DNA of 64,000 bases from an uncultured Verrucomicrobiota bacterium (lineage in GTDB: Bacteria; Verrucomicrobiota; Verrucomicrobiia; Verrucomicrobiales; Verrucomicrobiaceae): contig CAILZI010000213.1 of the NCBI GenBank assembly GCA_903838675.1, positions 1 to 64,000 on the forward strand. Direction: 5' to 3'. Position 1 is the first letter of the stretch. Every line of letters starts with the position of its first letter. Position numbers and translations under genes: made by a program. Of the stretch, positions 34,511-43,133 are shown piece after piece. Below the pieces are notes generated by a model. That model did no database searches, was not told the origin of the DNA, and saw only the letters and a list, made by a program, of their open reading frames with translations.

Positions 34511-34514
34511 TCCC

Positions 34515-34979
34515 ATGCACCACTGGCTCCTCAAATCCGAACCCGACGTCTTCTCCTTCGACCACCTGAAGCAGCGCCCCAAGAAGACCGAGCCCTGGAA
34601 CGGCGTGCGCAATTACCAGGTCCGCAACATGATGCGCGACCAGATGAACGTCGGCGACCTCGGCTTCTTCTACCACTCCAGCTGCGACGTCCCCGGCATC
34701 GCCGGCGTCGTGAAGATCGTCAAAGAAGCCTACCCCGACCACACCCAGTTCGACCCCTCCTCCGAATACTTCGACCAAGGAAGCAAACGCGAAGAACCCC
34801 GCTGGCTCATGGTCGATGTGAAATGGGAGGCCGACTTCAAAACCTTCGTCACCCTCGACATGCTCCGCGCCGACCCCAAGCTCGCCGACATGCTCATCCT
34901 CCGCCGCGGCAACCGCCTCTCCATCACCCCCGTCGAAGCAAAACACTGGGACCGCATCTGCAAGCTCGGCGGCCTCTAA
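34515..34979 (+). CDS. EVE-domain (THYN1-like) protein
   Basis: A 154-residue protein that is a single EVE (PUA-superfamily) domain. EVE domains of this kind bind modified nucleotides in DNA or RNA. The start is the ATG at 34515, giving MHHWLLKSEPDVFSFDHL, the usual first strand and pocket entrance; the frame extends upstream into repeat sequence and is not coding. WNGVRNYQVRNMMRDQMNVG, GDLGFFYHSSCDVPGIAGVV, EEPRWLMVDVKWE and GNRLSITPVEAKHWDRI are all conserved. Length matches stand-alone bacterial members. It has no evident operon partner. Bases 34242-34514 before it are repeat A and repeat E. Its modified-base ligand cannot be predicted. Confidence 0.93.
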   Translation: MHHWLLKSEPDVFSFDHLKQRPKKTEPWNGVRNYQVRNMMRDQMNVGDLGFFYHSSCDVPGIAGVVKIVKEAYPDHTQFDPSSEYFDQGSKREEPRWLMVDVKWEADFKTFVTLDMLRADPKLADMLILRRGNRLSITPVEAKHWDRICKLGGL

Positions 34980-35879
34980 ATCTGTGCAGGTAGGGCGGGC
35001 TGTCCCCCCAGCCCAGCGCCGTCAAAGCGCAGCAGTCGAAGGGAGCGCGGACACTCCTGTCCGCCTCATCAGACAATGAAAACATCCAAAGCGCATCGCG
35101 AAGGCGCCAGCAAAGTGGTCCGCACACTCCGTGTGCGGCGCTCCGCTCCTCCCCAGCCCCGCGCCACGAACAGCCGCTATCCCTGCCTGAAGGTCGGCCC
35201 CGCTGTCCCCAGCACCCCGCGAATGCAGCCCCTTTTGGAGTGCGGTCGCGCAGCGAGGAACGAGCGCAGCTACCGCTTTCCGCAGGCCCACGAAACTCAC
35301 GAATAGTCGGCGACCCGGCGCACTCCAGCAATCGATCGTGCCAGAGCAAGCTGCTTGTTCACCACCAGCTCCGTCACACTCACCGTCCCATAGCTGAAGC
35401 CCACAATGAGCTTCGCGTTTGCTTGCTGCTAGTGCCGCTCAGAGGACTGAGCAGACCACTAGGTGCGCCAGCCCAGCGCGGGTGGGGCTGGCTGTCCCCA
35501 GCCCGCTCCGTCGGAGCCCATGACTTTCTCACCAGAGACAGCCCGCTAAACGGAAATGTGTTTTGCTAATTGTTATGACAAACTGCGGGCAAGACAGGGC
35601 ACTCGGTCAATGCAGCTTTTTATTGGTTCCAAGATGCTCGGTACTCTACGTATCCTTGCAAGGATGTTCTCTCTTTAGCCACTACGCTCCGCCGAGCCTA
35701 GGCGAGGCGAGGCGACCCTGGGTATGGAATGCCTGTCCGGGAAGCAAATCCAGGACCCCGCCACACACCACGCCCACCAGCAGCGTCTGCAATGAGCTCC
35801 GCCGCGCTCAGAGCGTGCCGTTAGCTTCAAATCTCATGACCAATGCCCTTAACCGTGTGCCATTCAAACAGCGCAGTTT
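34980..35879. repeat. Repeat-filled intergenic region
   Basis: Nine hundred bases without a supported gene, made largely of hairpin elements. Repeat B is at 34986-35025 and 35476-35523. A GCGGACA/CTCC/TGTCCGC hairpin lies at 35047-35064. Repeat A copy 3 (35083-35146) has the hairpin CCGCACAC, TCC, GTGTGCGG at 35120-35138. Repeat F copy 1 is at 35691-35790. Open frames here are in repeat DNA and show no domain. Confidence 0.75.
35691..35790. repeat. Intergenic repeat F, copy 1
   Basis: Shares GCCGAGCCTA, GCGAGGC, ACCCTGGGTATGG, CCGGGAAGCAAA and CACCAGCAGCGTC in order with 56875-56970, spaced alike. The two lie 21 kb apart between unrelated genes. Confidence 0.75.
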
Positions 35880-37355
35880 TCATGGCAGTGTTTTGGCAAT
35901 CTTGTTAAAACCTTCGCGCACCGTACGATCAGCACTGATGAGCGGTTGCGGATGCTCCACCCGGCCAAGCTCACGCACCCCAGGCGCATCCTTCGTCTTG
36001 TCACCCAGATCAGCCTTCATCGTCTCCGCCTGCTTTTGCAGCTGCGCCACGATGTCCGCATGATCCGCCGCGACATTCTTCGCCTCGCCGATGTCGTCAT
36101 CAAGATTGTACAACTCACCTTTACCCAGGTGCAGCTTCCACGGACCACTCCGCACCGCCTGCAGATTGAAGCCGCTGTAGTAATGAAACACATCATGCCC
36201 GGTGGCATCTTGCCGCCCTAGCAGCACAGGCGAGATGTCCTTCCCATCCAGCTTGAGCTCGCCAACACTCTTGCAATGCGCGAGTGATCCAAAAGTCGGT
36301 AGCCAGTCCATGTGCGCCGTGATGGCATCAGTCTTCGAACCTGCAGCAATCTTCCCCGGCCACCACGCAATCGTGCAGACCCGAATCCCGCCCTCCAGCG
36401 TGCTGCCCTTGCTTCCCCGCAGCGGCGTGTTGTCCGCACCCTGATTGAGCGGACCGCCATTATCGCTCGTAAAAATAACCAGCGTATTCGCGTCCAGCTT
36501 CAGTTCACGCAGCGTGTCCAGCACCTGACCCACCGACCAATCAACCTCCATCGCCCAGTCCTTCTGCAAACTGATGCCCGATTTGCCCGTGAAATCCCGA
36601 CTCGGATAATGCGGGAAGTGCACCGCGTTGTGCGGAAGATACAGGAAGAAAGGCTGCTTTTGATTCTGCCGGATGAACTTCACCGCACGCTCCGTGTAGC
36701 GCCGCGTAAAAGTGTGATGCTGCTCCGCTTTCACGCGTTCCACCACGTTGTGGTCTTCCACCAGCGGCAGCGGCGGCTGCGCATTCCCCTTCAGCCCGGT
36801 TTCAGGCTCCGCATCACCCTTGCCAGCACCGCCCTTGCCTTTGCCAGGCCCCTTCGGCAGCGGCTGGTCAGGATTGCTCTTCGATCCCTCGGCCGCAGGC
36901 CCCATGTCATTCGAATAAGGAATGCCAAAGTAATGTTCAAATCCCTGACTTGTCGGCAAAAACTCCGGCTGGTCACCCAGATGCCATTTGCCGATGCACA
37001 CGGTGGCATAACCCGCAGCCCTCAGCACCTCAGCCACCGTGATCGCATTCGGGTGCAGCCCCACCGCCGCCGCTGGAAACAGCACTCCCGGAATCGGGAG
37101 CACTCGCTTCGGGTAGCACCCGGTCATCATCGCCGCACGCGAAGGCGAGCAAACCGGCGCTGCATAATGACTGGTGAGCTTCATCCCCTCCTTCGCCATC
37201 CTGTCCAGATTCGGCGTGGAAATCTTGGCCCCAAACGGACCAATGTCCGCATAACCCAGATCATCAATGTTGATGAGCACAATGTTCGGCGTCGCCGCAA
37301 AGGACGAATGCAATACGATGAATGACGAAAGCAGGAGGGTGAGGCGAAGAAGCAT
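35880..37355 (-). CDS. Exported formylglycine sulfatase (arylsulfatase type)
   Basis: A 491-residue sulfatase. The ATG at 37355 opens a signal peptide (MLLRLTLLLSSFIVLHSSFA). PNIVLINIDDLGYADIGPFG contains the metal-ligand Asp pair. PVCSPSRAAMMTG (67-79) is the sulfatase signature, with Cys69 to be converted to formylglycine, followed by the conserved Arg. GKWHLG, FFLYLPHNAVHFPH and VIFTSDNGGPLN are the remaining active-site blocks. A Pro/Gly/Lys-rich insertion near residues 170-185 (PLPKGPGKGKGGAGKGDAEP) is low-complexity. Maturation needs a formylglycine-generating enzyme, which is not in the window. It hydrolyses a sulfate ester outside the cytoplasm; the substrate is unknown. Confidence 0.93.
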   Translation of the reverse strand: MLLRLTLLLSSFIVLHSSFAATPNIVLINIDDLGYADIGPFGAKISTPNLDRMAKEGMKLTSHYAAPVCSPSRAAMMTGCYPKRVLPIPGVLFPAAAVGLHPNAITVAEVLRAAGYATVCIGKWHLGDQPEFLPTSQGFEHYFGIPYSNDMGPAAEGSKSNPDQPLPKGPGKGKGGAGKGDAEPETGLKGNAQPPLPLVEDHNVVERVKAEQHHTFTRRYTERAVKFIRQNQKQPFFLYLPHNAVHFPHYPSRDFTGKSGISLQKDWAMEVDWSVGQVLDTLRELKLDANTLVIFTSDNGGPLNQGADNTPLRGSKGSTLEGGIRVCTIAWWPGKIAAGSKTDAITAHMDWLPTFGSLAHCKSVGELKLDGKDISPVLLGRQDATGHDVFHYYSGFNLQAVRSGPWKLHLGKGELYNLDDDIGEAKNVAADHADIVAQLQKQAETMKADLGDKTKDAPGVRELGRVEHPQPLISADRTVREGFNKIAKTLP

Positions 37356-38050
37356 GGAGCGCGTGAAACGGTTCGCGACGGGCATTCTTGCTGCGACCAA
37401 GCAGTTGATCGTTTCGCTATGTGATTTCTAGGCGGTGTTTGAAAACCTGTGCTGAATGGCCGTGGCAAGTTCATGCCATCTCATGGCAGACTTAAATCGC
37501 AGGCACTCTCCCTCCGAAAGCGCGTAGCGCTGACACAACCGTAGCCGTGGGTGCCAACCCACGGAACCGCCCAGGTATCTCTCTCAAATTTCGTGGAACC
37601 GCGTAGCGGTGACACAAAACGCCGCACACCCAAACATGACTGCGCCAGCGAAATAGCGGGTTTTCAAACACCGCCTGGAGTGCATTAAATAATAACATGG
37701 CTAGCCAAAGAGATGATATATCCAAAGGGCATCGCGAGGGCGTCAGCAAAGTGGTCCGCACCTGCGCAGCCCCGAAGGGAATCCTCTGTGCGGCATCTGG
37801 GCAGTCGTGGGTACTGGGAACCACACAGAAGTCTGCATGGACATCTATTTGCGCCAGCCTTCGCGCTCCCAAACTCGTCCATAATTCCGAATTGGACGAT
37901 TTGATTGAGACTTGCACAATAGACTGACATCCATGTCCTGAAGGCCAAAGGCCTTCTGTATCATAGCGAAGGGATGTCGAGCTTTAGCGAGTGCTTCCCT
38001 GGTAAACGCGACGGCAACATCCGGGAAAGCAGGTGCGATGCGCCACCTCA
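37356..38050. other. Intergenic region with MITE-like element and repeats
   Basis: It contains the inverted-repeat element at 37430-37676, repeat A copy 4 at 37721-37800 (whose hairpin is interrupted by a longer loop), and a GAAGGCC/AAA/GGCCTTC hairpin at 37940-37956. No coding sequence is supported. Confidence 0.65.
37430..37676. mobile_element. MITE-like element with 18-base perfect terminal inverted repeats
   Basis: AGGCGGTGTTTGAAAACC at 37430-37447 is exactly complementary to 37659-37676. The 247-base unit has no coding frame. Inside, the motif CGCGTAGCG(C/G)TGACACAA occurs twice, and a hairpin has arms CCGTGGGT and ACCCACGG. No target-site duplication is visible, so mobility is not shown. 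Confidence 0.6.
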
Positions 38051-39592
38051 TCACTCCTTACCGGCTTTGCCACCCTGCGGCTCCACCAGCTCGGGCGCAT
38101 ACATCACATTACCTTGGGGAATCTCCGGCGTCTTCCCACTCGCAGGATACGTCGTCTTCACAATGCCATGAAGCTGTTCAGAAATCTTCGCCTGCACTTC
38201 AGCCTGCTCTGCTTTGTAAGCCAGATTGGTCAGCTCCTTCGGGTCAGTCTCATGGTCGTAGAGTTCCTTGCCAGCCTTGCCTTCATCCCACTCAGTGTAG
38301 CGGTAGCGATCCGTGCGCAGCGCATAGCCAAAGATCCTCTTCCCATCGTCACCCTTCGCAGCACTCGCTCCCTGGCGCTTGAAGCCACCACCCCGCACCA
38401 CCTCGCTCAGCACCCAGCCGCGTCCCTTGACCGTCGGGTCTTTCAGCATCGGCACCAGGCTCTGCCCCTGCAGATTTTCAGGAGCTTTGACACCACACAG
38501 CTCCGTCAGCGTTGGATAGAGATCAATCAACCCCACGGGCGAGTTGGCAACCACACCCTTCTTCGCCCCAGGGCCAGCAATCAGCAGCGGCACCCGGGCA
38601 CTCTCCTCAAAGAGGCTCTGCTTCTGCCACAGCCCATGCTCACCAAGGTGGTAGCCATGGTCGCTGGTGAACACGACAATCGTATTTTCCGCCAGTCCAA
38701 GCCGGTCCAGCGCATCCAGCACCTTGCCCGCCTGCGCATCCATGAAACTGATCGCCGAAAAGTACGCCTGCACCGCCTGCCTGCGCAGGTCATCCGTCAG
38801 CTTGTCCTGCTCCTTCTTGTAACTCCCGAGCGCAGGCACAGGCAGGTCCGCCTGATCCTCCTTCACCCCTTGCACCACCGGCATCTCCGCCTCCGGGTAG
38901 CCCTTGAACCACTTCTCCGGCGAGACATACGGCGTGTGTGGGCGGAAGAACCCGAGGGCCAGGAAAAACGGACGATCCTTCTCCTTCGCGCAGCGCTCCA
39001 GCACCCACTCCGCATCCTTCGCTTGAAGTCCATCCGTGTGCTTCTCATCCGGCCGGGGCGAGGCATACCAGCTCAGCGTGCCGCCAAAGTTTCCAGGCAG
39101 GAGCGAGAAGATATCCGGATGCTCAATCAAGCGATCACAGCCCGCAGGGTTGAGCTCAAGCTCCCACGAAGTCGGGTCGTCATGCCCATTCGTGCCAATC
39201 GAGTTCGGCACTCCGTAGTGATAAAGTTTCCCGATGCGTGCGGCGAAGTAGCCATCCCGCCGAAAAGCCTGCGGCAGACTCACCGCGTTCGGGATCGTCT
39301 GCCGGAAAAGCTGCGAGTTGGTCAAAATGCCCGTGCTGTTCGGATACAAACCCGTCAGCATCGAGTTCCGGCTCGGACCGCAGAGCGGAAACTGGCAGTT
39401 CGCATTCTGAAACCGCACCCCTCGCGCCGCCAGCTTGTCCAGATTCGGCGTCTTCACCAGCGGATGCCCATAGCATCCCAGGCTGTTGTTCAGGTCGTCC
39501 GCCATCATAAACAGCACATTCGGCCGCGGCGCGGCCTGCAGCTGAGAAATGACGACAAGTACAGCAGTAGCGAGAAAGGTTGGGAGTCTCAT
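38051..39592 (-). CDS. Exported formylglycine sulfatase (iduronate-2-sulfatase-like)
   Basis: A 513-residue sulfatase. The ATG at 39592 opens a signal peptide (MRLPTFLATAVLVVISQLQA). PNVLFMMADDLNNSLGCYGH carries the metal-ligand Asp residues in the form seen in iduronate-2-sulfatase-like enzymes. LCGPSRNSMLTG holds Cys71, the formylglycine precursor. GKLYHYG takes the place of the usual GKWHLG, again as in iduronate-type sulfatases. FFLALGFFRPHTPYVSPEKW and VVFTSDHGYHLGEHGLWQKQ are typical. The last part (GYALRTDRYRYTEWDEG, LYDHETDPKELTNL) is the C-terminal subdomain. It faces the same way as the other sulfatase, about 700 bases upstream of it. The two differ in subtype and may act on different sulfate esters. 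Confidence 0.93.
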   Translation of the reverse strand: MRLPTFLATAVLVVISQLQAAPRPNVLFMMADDLNNSLGCYGHPLVKTPNLDKLAARGVRFQNANCQFPLCGPSRNSMLTGLYPNSTGILTNSQLFRQTIPNAVSLPQAFRRDGYFAARIGKLYHYGVPNSIGTNGHDDPTSWELELNPAGCDRLIEHPDIFSLLPGNFGGTLSWYASPRPDEKHTDGLQAKDAEWVLERCAKEKDRPFFLALGFFRPHTPYVSPEKWFKGYPEAEMPVVQGVKEDQADLPVPALGSYKKEQDKLTDDLRRQAVQAYFSAISFMDAQAGKVLDALDRLGLAENTIVVFTSDHGYHLGEHGLWQKQSLFEESARVPLLIAGPGAKKGVVANSPVGLIDLYPTLTELCGVKAPENLQGQSLVPMLKDPTVKGRGWVLSEVVRGGGFKRQGASAAKGDDGKRIFGYALRTDRYRYTEWDEGKAGKELYDHETDPKELTNLAYKAEQAEVQAKISEQLHGIVKTTYPASGKTPEIPQGNVMYAPELVEPQGGKAGKE

Positions 39593-40015
39593 GCGGCCCG
39601 GTGAAACGCCATGAAACTCCACATCTTGCCAAACACCAAAAATGCCGCCGATCAGTGCCCTGATTCCTGCGGTTGGCTTTACCACCAAGGTCACGTGAGT
39701 TGCAAAAATCAGATGCTTGTTACCTCATTCACGAGACACCCAGCACTGTTCCGTAGTCCCGGCTTTAGCCGGTCCTCTTCTTCGTACGTAGTTCGGGCTT
39801 CAGCCCGTTCCGGAAGCTCCGTATAGCCCCAGATTTGAAGCCAGCCAGCGCACGTATTGTAGTCCCGGCTTTAGCCGGAATCTGGAAATCTAGTTCGTGC
39901 AAACAGCTCCCGAATAAAGTCCCCCTCCTGTTACCCTCCGTTCCACCATCCAGCCGCCTTGAGTTCAGTAGCTTCGTAGCTTTAGCGAAGGAGGAAGCCC
40001 GTCCGGCTCAGCTCC
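39593..40015. repeat. Intergenic region with repeat D hairpins
   Basis: The 20-base sequence GTAGTCCCGGCTTTAGCCGG occurs twice (39753-39772 and 39859-39878), with stem CCGGCT/AGCCGG and a TT loop. A related hairpin CGGGCT/TC/AGCCCG lies at 39794-39807, and CTTCG/CGAAG arms near 39972-39990. No gene is supported. Confidence 0.75.
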
Positions 40016-41074
40016 TCACCGCCCCACTTCCATCAGCGTCGGCAGCTTGTGCAGCGGCGTGAACTCCCCACTCGCAGCACCTCCCGTCGCCGGCTTGGCA
40101 GCCTGCGGATTGCTCGACTTCAAGAAACGGAACAGCTCGCTGTCCGTCGTGAAAATCATCGTCGTATCAGAAGTAATGAGCTGCTTGTAAGTCTCCATCG
40201 TCTTCAAAAACTCAAACAGCTGCGCCGCTTCCGGCGTCTGATTGTACGCCTTCGCATAGATCTCCGTCGCCTTCGCATCCGCCGTGCCTTCCATTTCCTG
40301 CACCTTGCGGTACGCTTCAGACTCGATGGTCGCCAGGTCACGCTCGCGTTCCCCGTTGATCTTCGCCGCTTCGCCTTCGCCTTCAGCACGGTGCAGCTTC
40401 GCGATCTGCTCACGCTCGGAAATCATGCGCTGGTGGATCGAAAGACTCACCGATGGATCGTAGTCGATGCGTTTGAAACGCACATCGAGCAGCTTGATGC
40501 CGTAACCCTCAATCTTCGGAATGGCATTTTTCAGCACCTCCGCCTCAAGCTCCACACGACCGAAGGTGATCGGCGGCAGCACTCCGAGGCGTGAATCCGC
40601 ACTCGAAGGCGCGCTGCCGACGGTCGTCGTATTGGTCACATCACGGATCGCTTTGCGGTCCTTGGTCGTGCGCACCGCTTCAATGAAGTCATGCTTCGCA
40701 ATCACGATGCGCGTCTCGCTGGCCAGAATGTCATCCAGCCGCGACAGCGCGCGGCGCTCGTCCGTGAGCTGGCGGAAAAAAATCAGCGGGTCGCTGATTT
40801 CCCAGCGGCCAAACACATCCACCACCACAATGACTTTGTCCTTCGTGGTCATGTTGGCGGAGGGGCCGTCCCACTCCAGCACTCGCTTGTCCAGTCGGTT
40901 GATCGTCTGGACGAAGGGCGTCTTCCAGTGCAGGCCCGCACTTCGGATCGATTCCCCCACCGGCATGCCAAACTGGGTGATCACCACCTGCTCGGTTTCG
41001 CTCACGGTGTACAATCCGGAGCTCGCCAGGATCCCCAGCACGAGGACAGCTATCAAAAGAAGAGAGGATTTCAT
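40016..41074 (-). CDS. hflC: Membrane protease modulator HflC (SPFH/prohibitin family)
   Basis: A 352-residue membrane-anchored protein. One N-terminal helix (LLLIAVLVLGILASSGLYTV) is followed by an SPFH domain starting VSETEQVVITQFGMPV, with GLHWKTPFVQTINRLDKRVL and VVVDVFGRWEISDPLIFFRQ, then a long charged coiled coil (REQIAKLHRAEGEGEAAKI and beyond). HflC with HflK forms the large periplasmic complex that controls FtsH. A spacer of about 20 residues rich in Thr and Ser (near 150-170) is a little unusual. Its ATG overlaps the hflK stop by 4 bases. The C-terminal Pro/Ala-rich tail ends beside the repeat-D region. Confidence 0.93.
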   Translation of the reverse strand: MKSSLLLIAVLVLGILASSGLYTVSETEQVVITQFGMPVGESIRSAGLHWKTPFVQTINRLDKRVLEWDGPSANMTTKDKVIVVVDVFGRWEISDPLIFFRQLTDERRALSRLDDILASETRIVIAKHDFIEAVRTTKDRKAIRDVTNTTTVGSAPSSADSRLGVLPPITFGRVELEAEVLKNAIPKIEGYGIKLLDVRFKRIDYDPSVSLSIHQRMISEREQIAKLHRAEGEGEAAKINGERERDLATIESEAYRKVQEMEGTADAKATEIYAKAYNQTPEAAQLFEFLKTMETYKQLITSDTTMIFTTDSELFRFLKSSNPQAAKPATGGAASGEFTPLHKLPTLMEVGR

Positions 41075-42072
41075 CGTGTGGCAGGGGCAGGGGTGGTTTG
41101 TGGGGCCGCCTGGCGGAGATTCATGAGCGGCAGAAACGAAGAGGCTTTTTCATCCAGAATGATCTTGCCCGGCACCTGCGCCAGCACCTCGCCCATCGTT
41201 TCCAAATACAGTCGCTTCTTCGTGACTTCGGGTGCCTTCAGGTACTCGGCCAGCACCGACTTGAAACGCGCAGCATCACCTTCGGCTTCATTGACGCGTT
41301 TCGCGGCATAGCCTTCAGCTCCTTTGACCTTCTGCTCCGCTTCACCACGCGCCTTGGGGATGATCTGGTAATAGTTCCCGCTCGCTGTGTTGATCGCGGA
41401 CTCCTTCTCCTGCTTGGCGCGGTTCACGTCGCTGAAGCTCGCCTGCACATCGGCCGGCGGGTTGATGTTGCCCAGCTGGATCTGGTCAATGCGCACGCCC
41501 ATGTCCAGTGCCGCCACCAGTTCCCTCAGACGTTCCGCACATTTGGTCTCCATCTCCTGGCGGCCGATGGTGAGCACTTCATCCACCGTGCGATCACCCA
41601 CCACCTCGCGCATCACCGCCTGGGAAAGGTCGCGCAGCGTCGGCAGCGGCTCCCGAAAGTTGAACACATACGCCACCGGATCGCTGATGTGGTACTGCAC
41701 CACCCATTCCACCAGCGCCGTGTTCAGATCGCCGGTCACCATCGTCTTTTCGCCCTCCTGCTCATGGTAATCCGCATACTGGTACGGGTTCGTCGCCCCC
41801 CGGGTTCCAAAGCCAAACTCCATCTTCTGCTGACGCAGAATCTCCACCAGCGTGATCTGGTCAATGCCCCAGGGCAGCTTGAAGTGCAGCCCGGGGGTTT
41901 CAGTCTTCAGGTAACCCCCAAATCGCTGCACCACCGCCACCGACTCCGCAGGCACCTGATACACCCCCGAGAAAACGCCGATCAGCAAAAACAGCGCTCC
42001 GATGCCAATGACAATCAGGCGTGGGTTGAAGCTTATTTGAGGCGCATTCGCAAAGGGTCGTATCTCACTCAT
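41071..42072 (-). CDS. hflK: Membrane protease modulator HflK (SPFH/prohibitin family)
   Basis: A 333-residue protein, the usual partner of HflC. The N-terminal segment LIVIGIGALFLLIGVFSGVY is the membrane anchor. YQVPAESVAVVQRFGGYLKT and GLHFKLPWGIDQITLVEILR are the first SPFH blocks. VTGDLNTALVEWVVQYHISD and SQAVMREVVGDRTVDEVLTIG are strongly typical of HflK, as is VRIDQIQLGNINPPADVQAS. A C-terminal coiled coil follows with QEKESAINTASGNYYQIIPK. It lacks the long Gly-rich N-terminal tail of E. coli HflK, as in many non-proteobacterial copies. It overlaps hflC by 4 bases (ATGA), so synthesis is coupled. FtsH itself is not in the window. Confidence 0.93.
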   Translation of the reverse strand: MSEIRPFANAPQISFNPRLIVIGIGALFLLIGVFSGVYQVPAESVAVVQRFGGYLKTETPGLHFKLPWGIDQITLVEILRQQKMEFGFGTRGATNPYQYADYHEQEGEKTMVTGDLNTALVEWVVQYHISDPVAYVFNFREPLPTLRDLSQAVMREVVGDRTVDEVLTIGRQEMETKCAERLRELVAALDMGVRIDQIQLGNINPPADVQASFSDVNRAKQEKESAINTASGNYYQIIPKARGEAEQKVKGAEGYAAKRVNEAEGDAARFKSVLAEYLKAPEVTKKRLYLETMGEVLAQVPGKIILDEKASSFLPLMNLRQAAPQTTPAPATR

Positions 42073-42109
42073 AGGGTGAGGCTACTGCAATCCACGGTCG
42101 CGGCAAAGC

Positions 42110-43078
42110 TTACTTCATTCCAAAGTCCGCCACATATTGTTCCACGATCACCTTCAGCTCTGGCGGCCTTGGCAGACCAATCGCTTCCGCACGCGCGCCA
42201 TCCACCTGCTGCGGCCAGTTGTCCACGATGCCCTGAATCCGCGCATCAAACGCATCCACAATCGGCCCCAGCGTGATCCCTCGCTCCGCCGCCACTTCCT
42301 GAATCACCTTCTCCGCGATGTTCGGTGTCACCCGGTGTGCAGGCAGCACATACGCACGGTCCTTGCCCAGCTTCTCCTCCGGCACCTCGCTCAGCACGAT
42401 GAACGACTCAATCACCGTCCGGTAACCCGTCATCGGATGCGGCTGCTCACGGCGAATCGGCAGCATGCACGCCTCGCCATTCAGCGGCTCACGAAACATC
42501 CCGCTCGCCCAGCTCGACGCCGCCGCATTCGGCTTGCCCGGCCGCACGATCACCGTTGGCAGCCGCACACTCCGCCCGTCAAAGTGCCCTTTGCGCGTGT
42601 GGTCGTTCACCATCATCTCGCACATCGCCTTCGTCATCCCGTAGGTCGTCTGCGGCAGTTGCTTCGTCACGTCAGACATCAGCTGCGACATGTCCAGCCC
42701 GCCATAAACCGCCACGCTGCTCGCAAACACCACCCTTGGCCGTCCCTCCGCCGCACGCGCCGCCTCAAACACATTGCGCCCGCCCTCCAGATTCACCCGC
42801 ATCGCATCATCAAAGCGCTCCTCGCACTCCCCACTCACCATCGATGCTAGGTGAAAAATCACATCAAACTTCGACCCCGTCGCCGCCAGGACCGTCGCCC
42901 GGTCACCAATGTCACCCTTCACATGCTTCACCCGCGCATCCGTCGGCTCCCCACGGAAAAACGCATCCAGCAGCACCATCTCCGTGATCGCCTTGCCGCA
43001 CCACGTGCCGCGTTCCAAAAGTTTCTGCGCAAGCTGGGAGCCAAGGAAGCCGCCGCCGCCGGTGATGATGATTTTCAT
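42110..43078 (-). CDS. denD: D-erythronate dehydrogenase
   Basis: A 322-residue SDR-type NAD enzyme matching DenD, which oxidises D-erythronate at C2 in acid-sugar catabolism. MKIIITGGGGFLGSQLAQKL is the Rossmann start, FDVIFHLASMVSGECEERFD and VVFASSVAVYGG are typical of the family, and TTYGMTKAMCEMMVNDHTRK contains the Y-x-x-x-K pair. LPTVIVRPGKPNAAASSWAS and the distinctive C-terminal half (IVLSEVPEEKLGKDRAYVLP) support DenD over general epimerases. It diverges from a hydroxyacid dehydrogenase gene 55 bases away, which would make a plausible pathway neighbour. The kinase and isomerase of the erythronate route (DenK, OtnC, OtnI) are not present. It lies just after hflK and is probably not functionally linked to it. 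Confidence 0.85.
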   Translation of the reverse strand: MKIIITGGGGFLGSQLAQKLLERGTWCGKAITEMVLLDAFFRGEPTDARVKHVKGDIGDRATVLAATGSKFDVIFHLASMVSGECEERFDDAMRVNLEGGRNVFEAARAAEGRPRVVFASSVAVYGGLDMSQLMSDVTKQLPQTTYGMTKAMCEMMVNDHTRKGHFDGRSVRLPTVIVRPGKPNAAASSWASGMFREPLNGEACMLPIRREQPHPMTGYRTVIESFIVLSEVPEEKLGKDRAYVLPAHRVTPNIAEKVIQEVAAERGITLGPIVDAFDARIQGIVDNWPQQVDGARAEAIGLPRPPELKVIVEQYVADFGMK

Positions 43079-43133
43079 GGTTGAGTAGGGAAGGGTTTGC
43101 CATCAGGCACCGCCTGATGTGAGTTCGTCGGAC

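Noticed and set aside
34317..34514. Upstream extension of the EVE-domain frame
   Set aside because: It reads repeat A and repeat E; the family starts at MHHWLLKSEPD.
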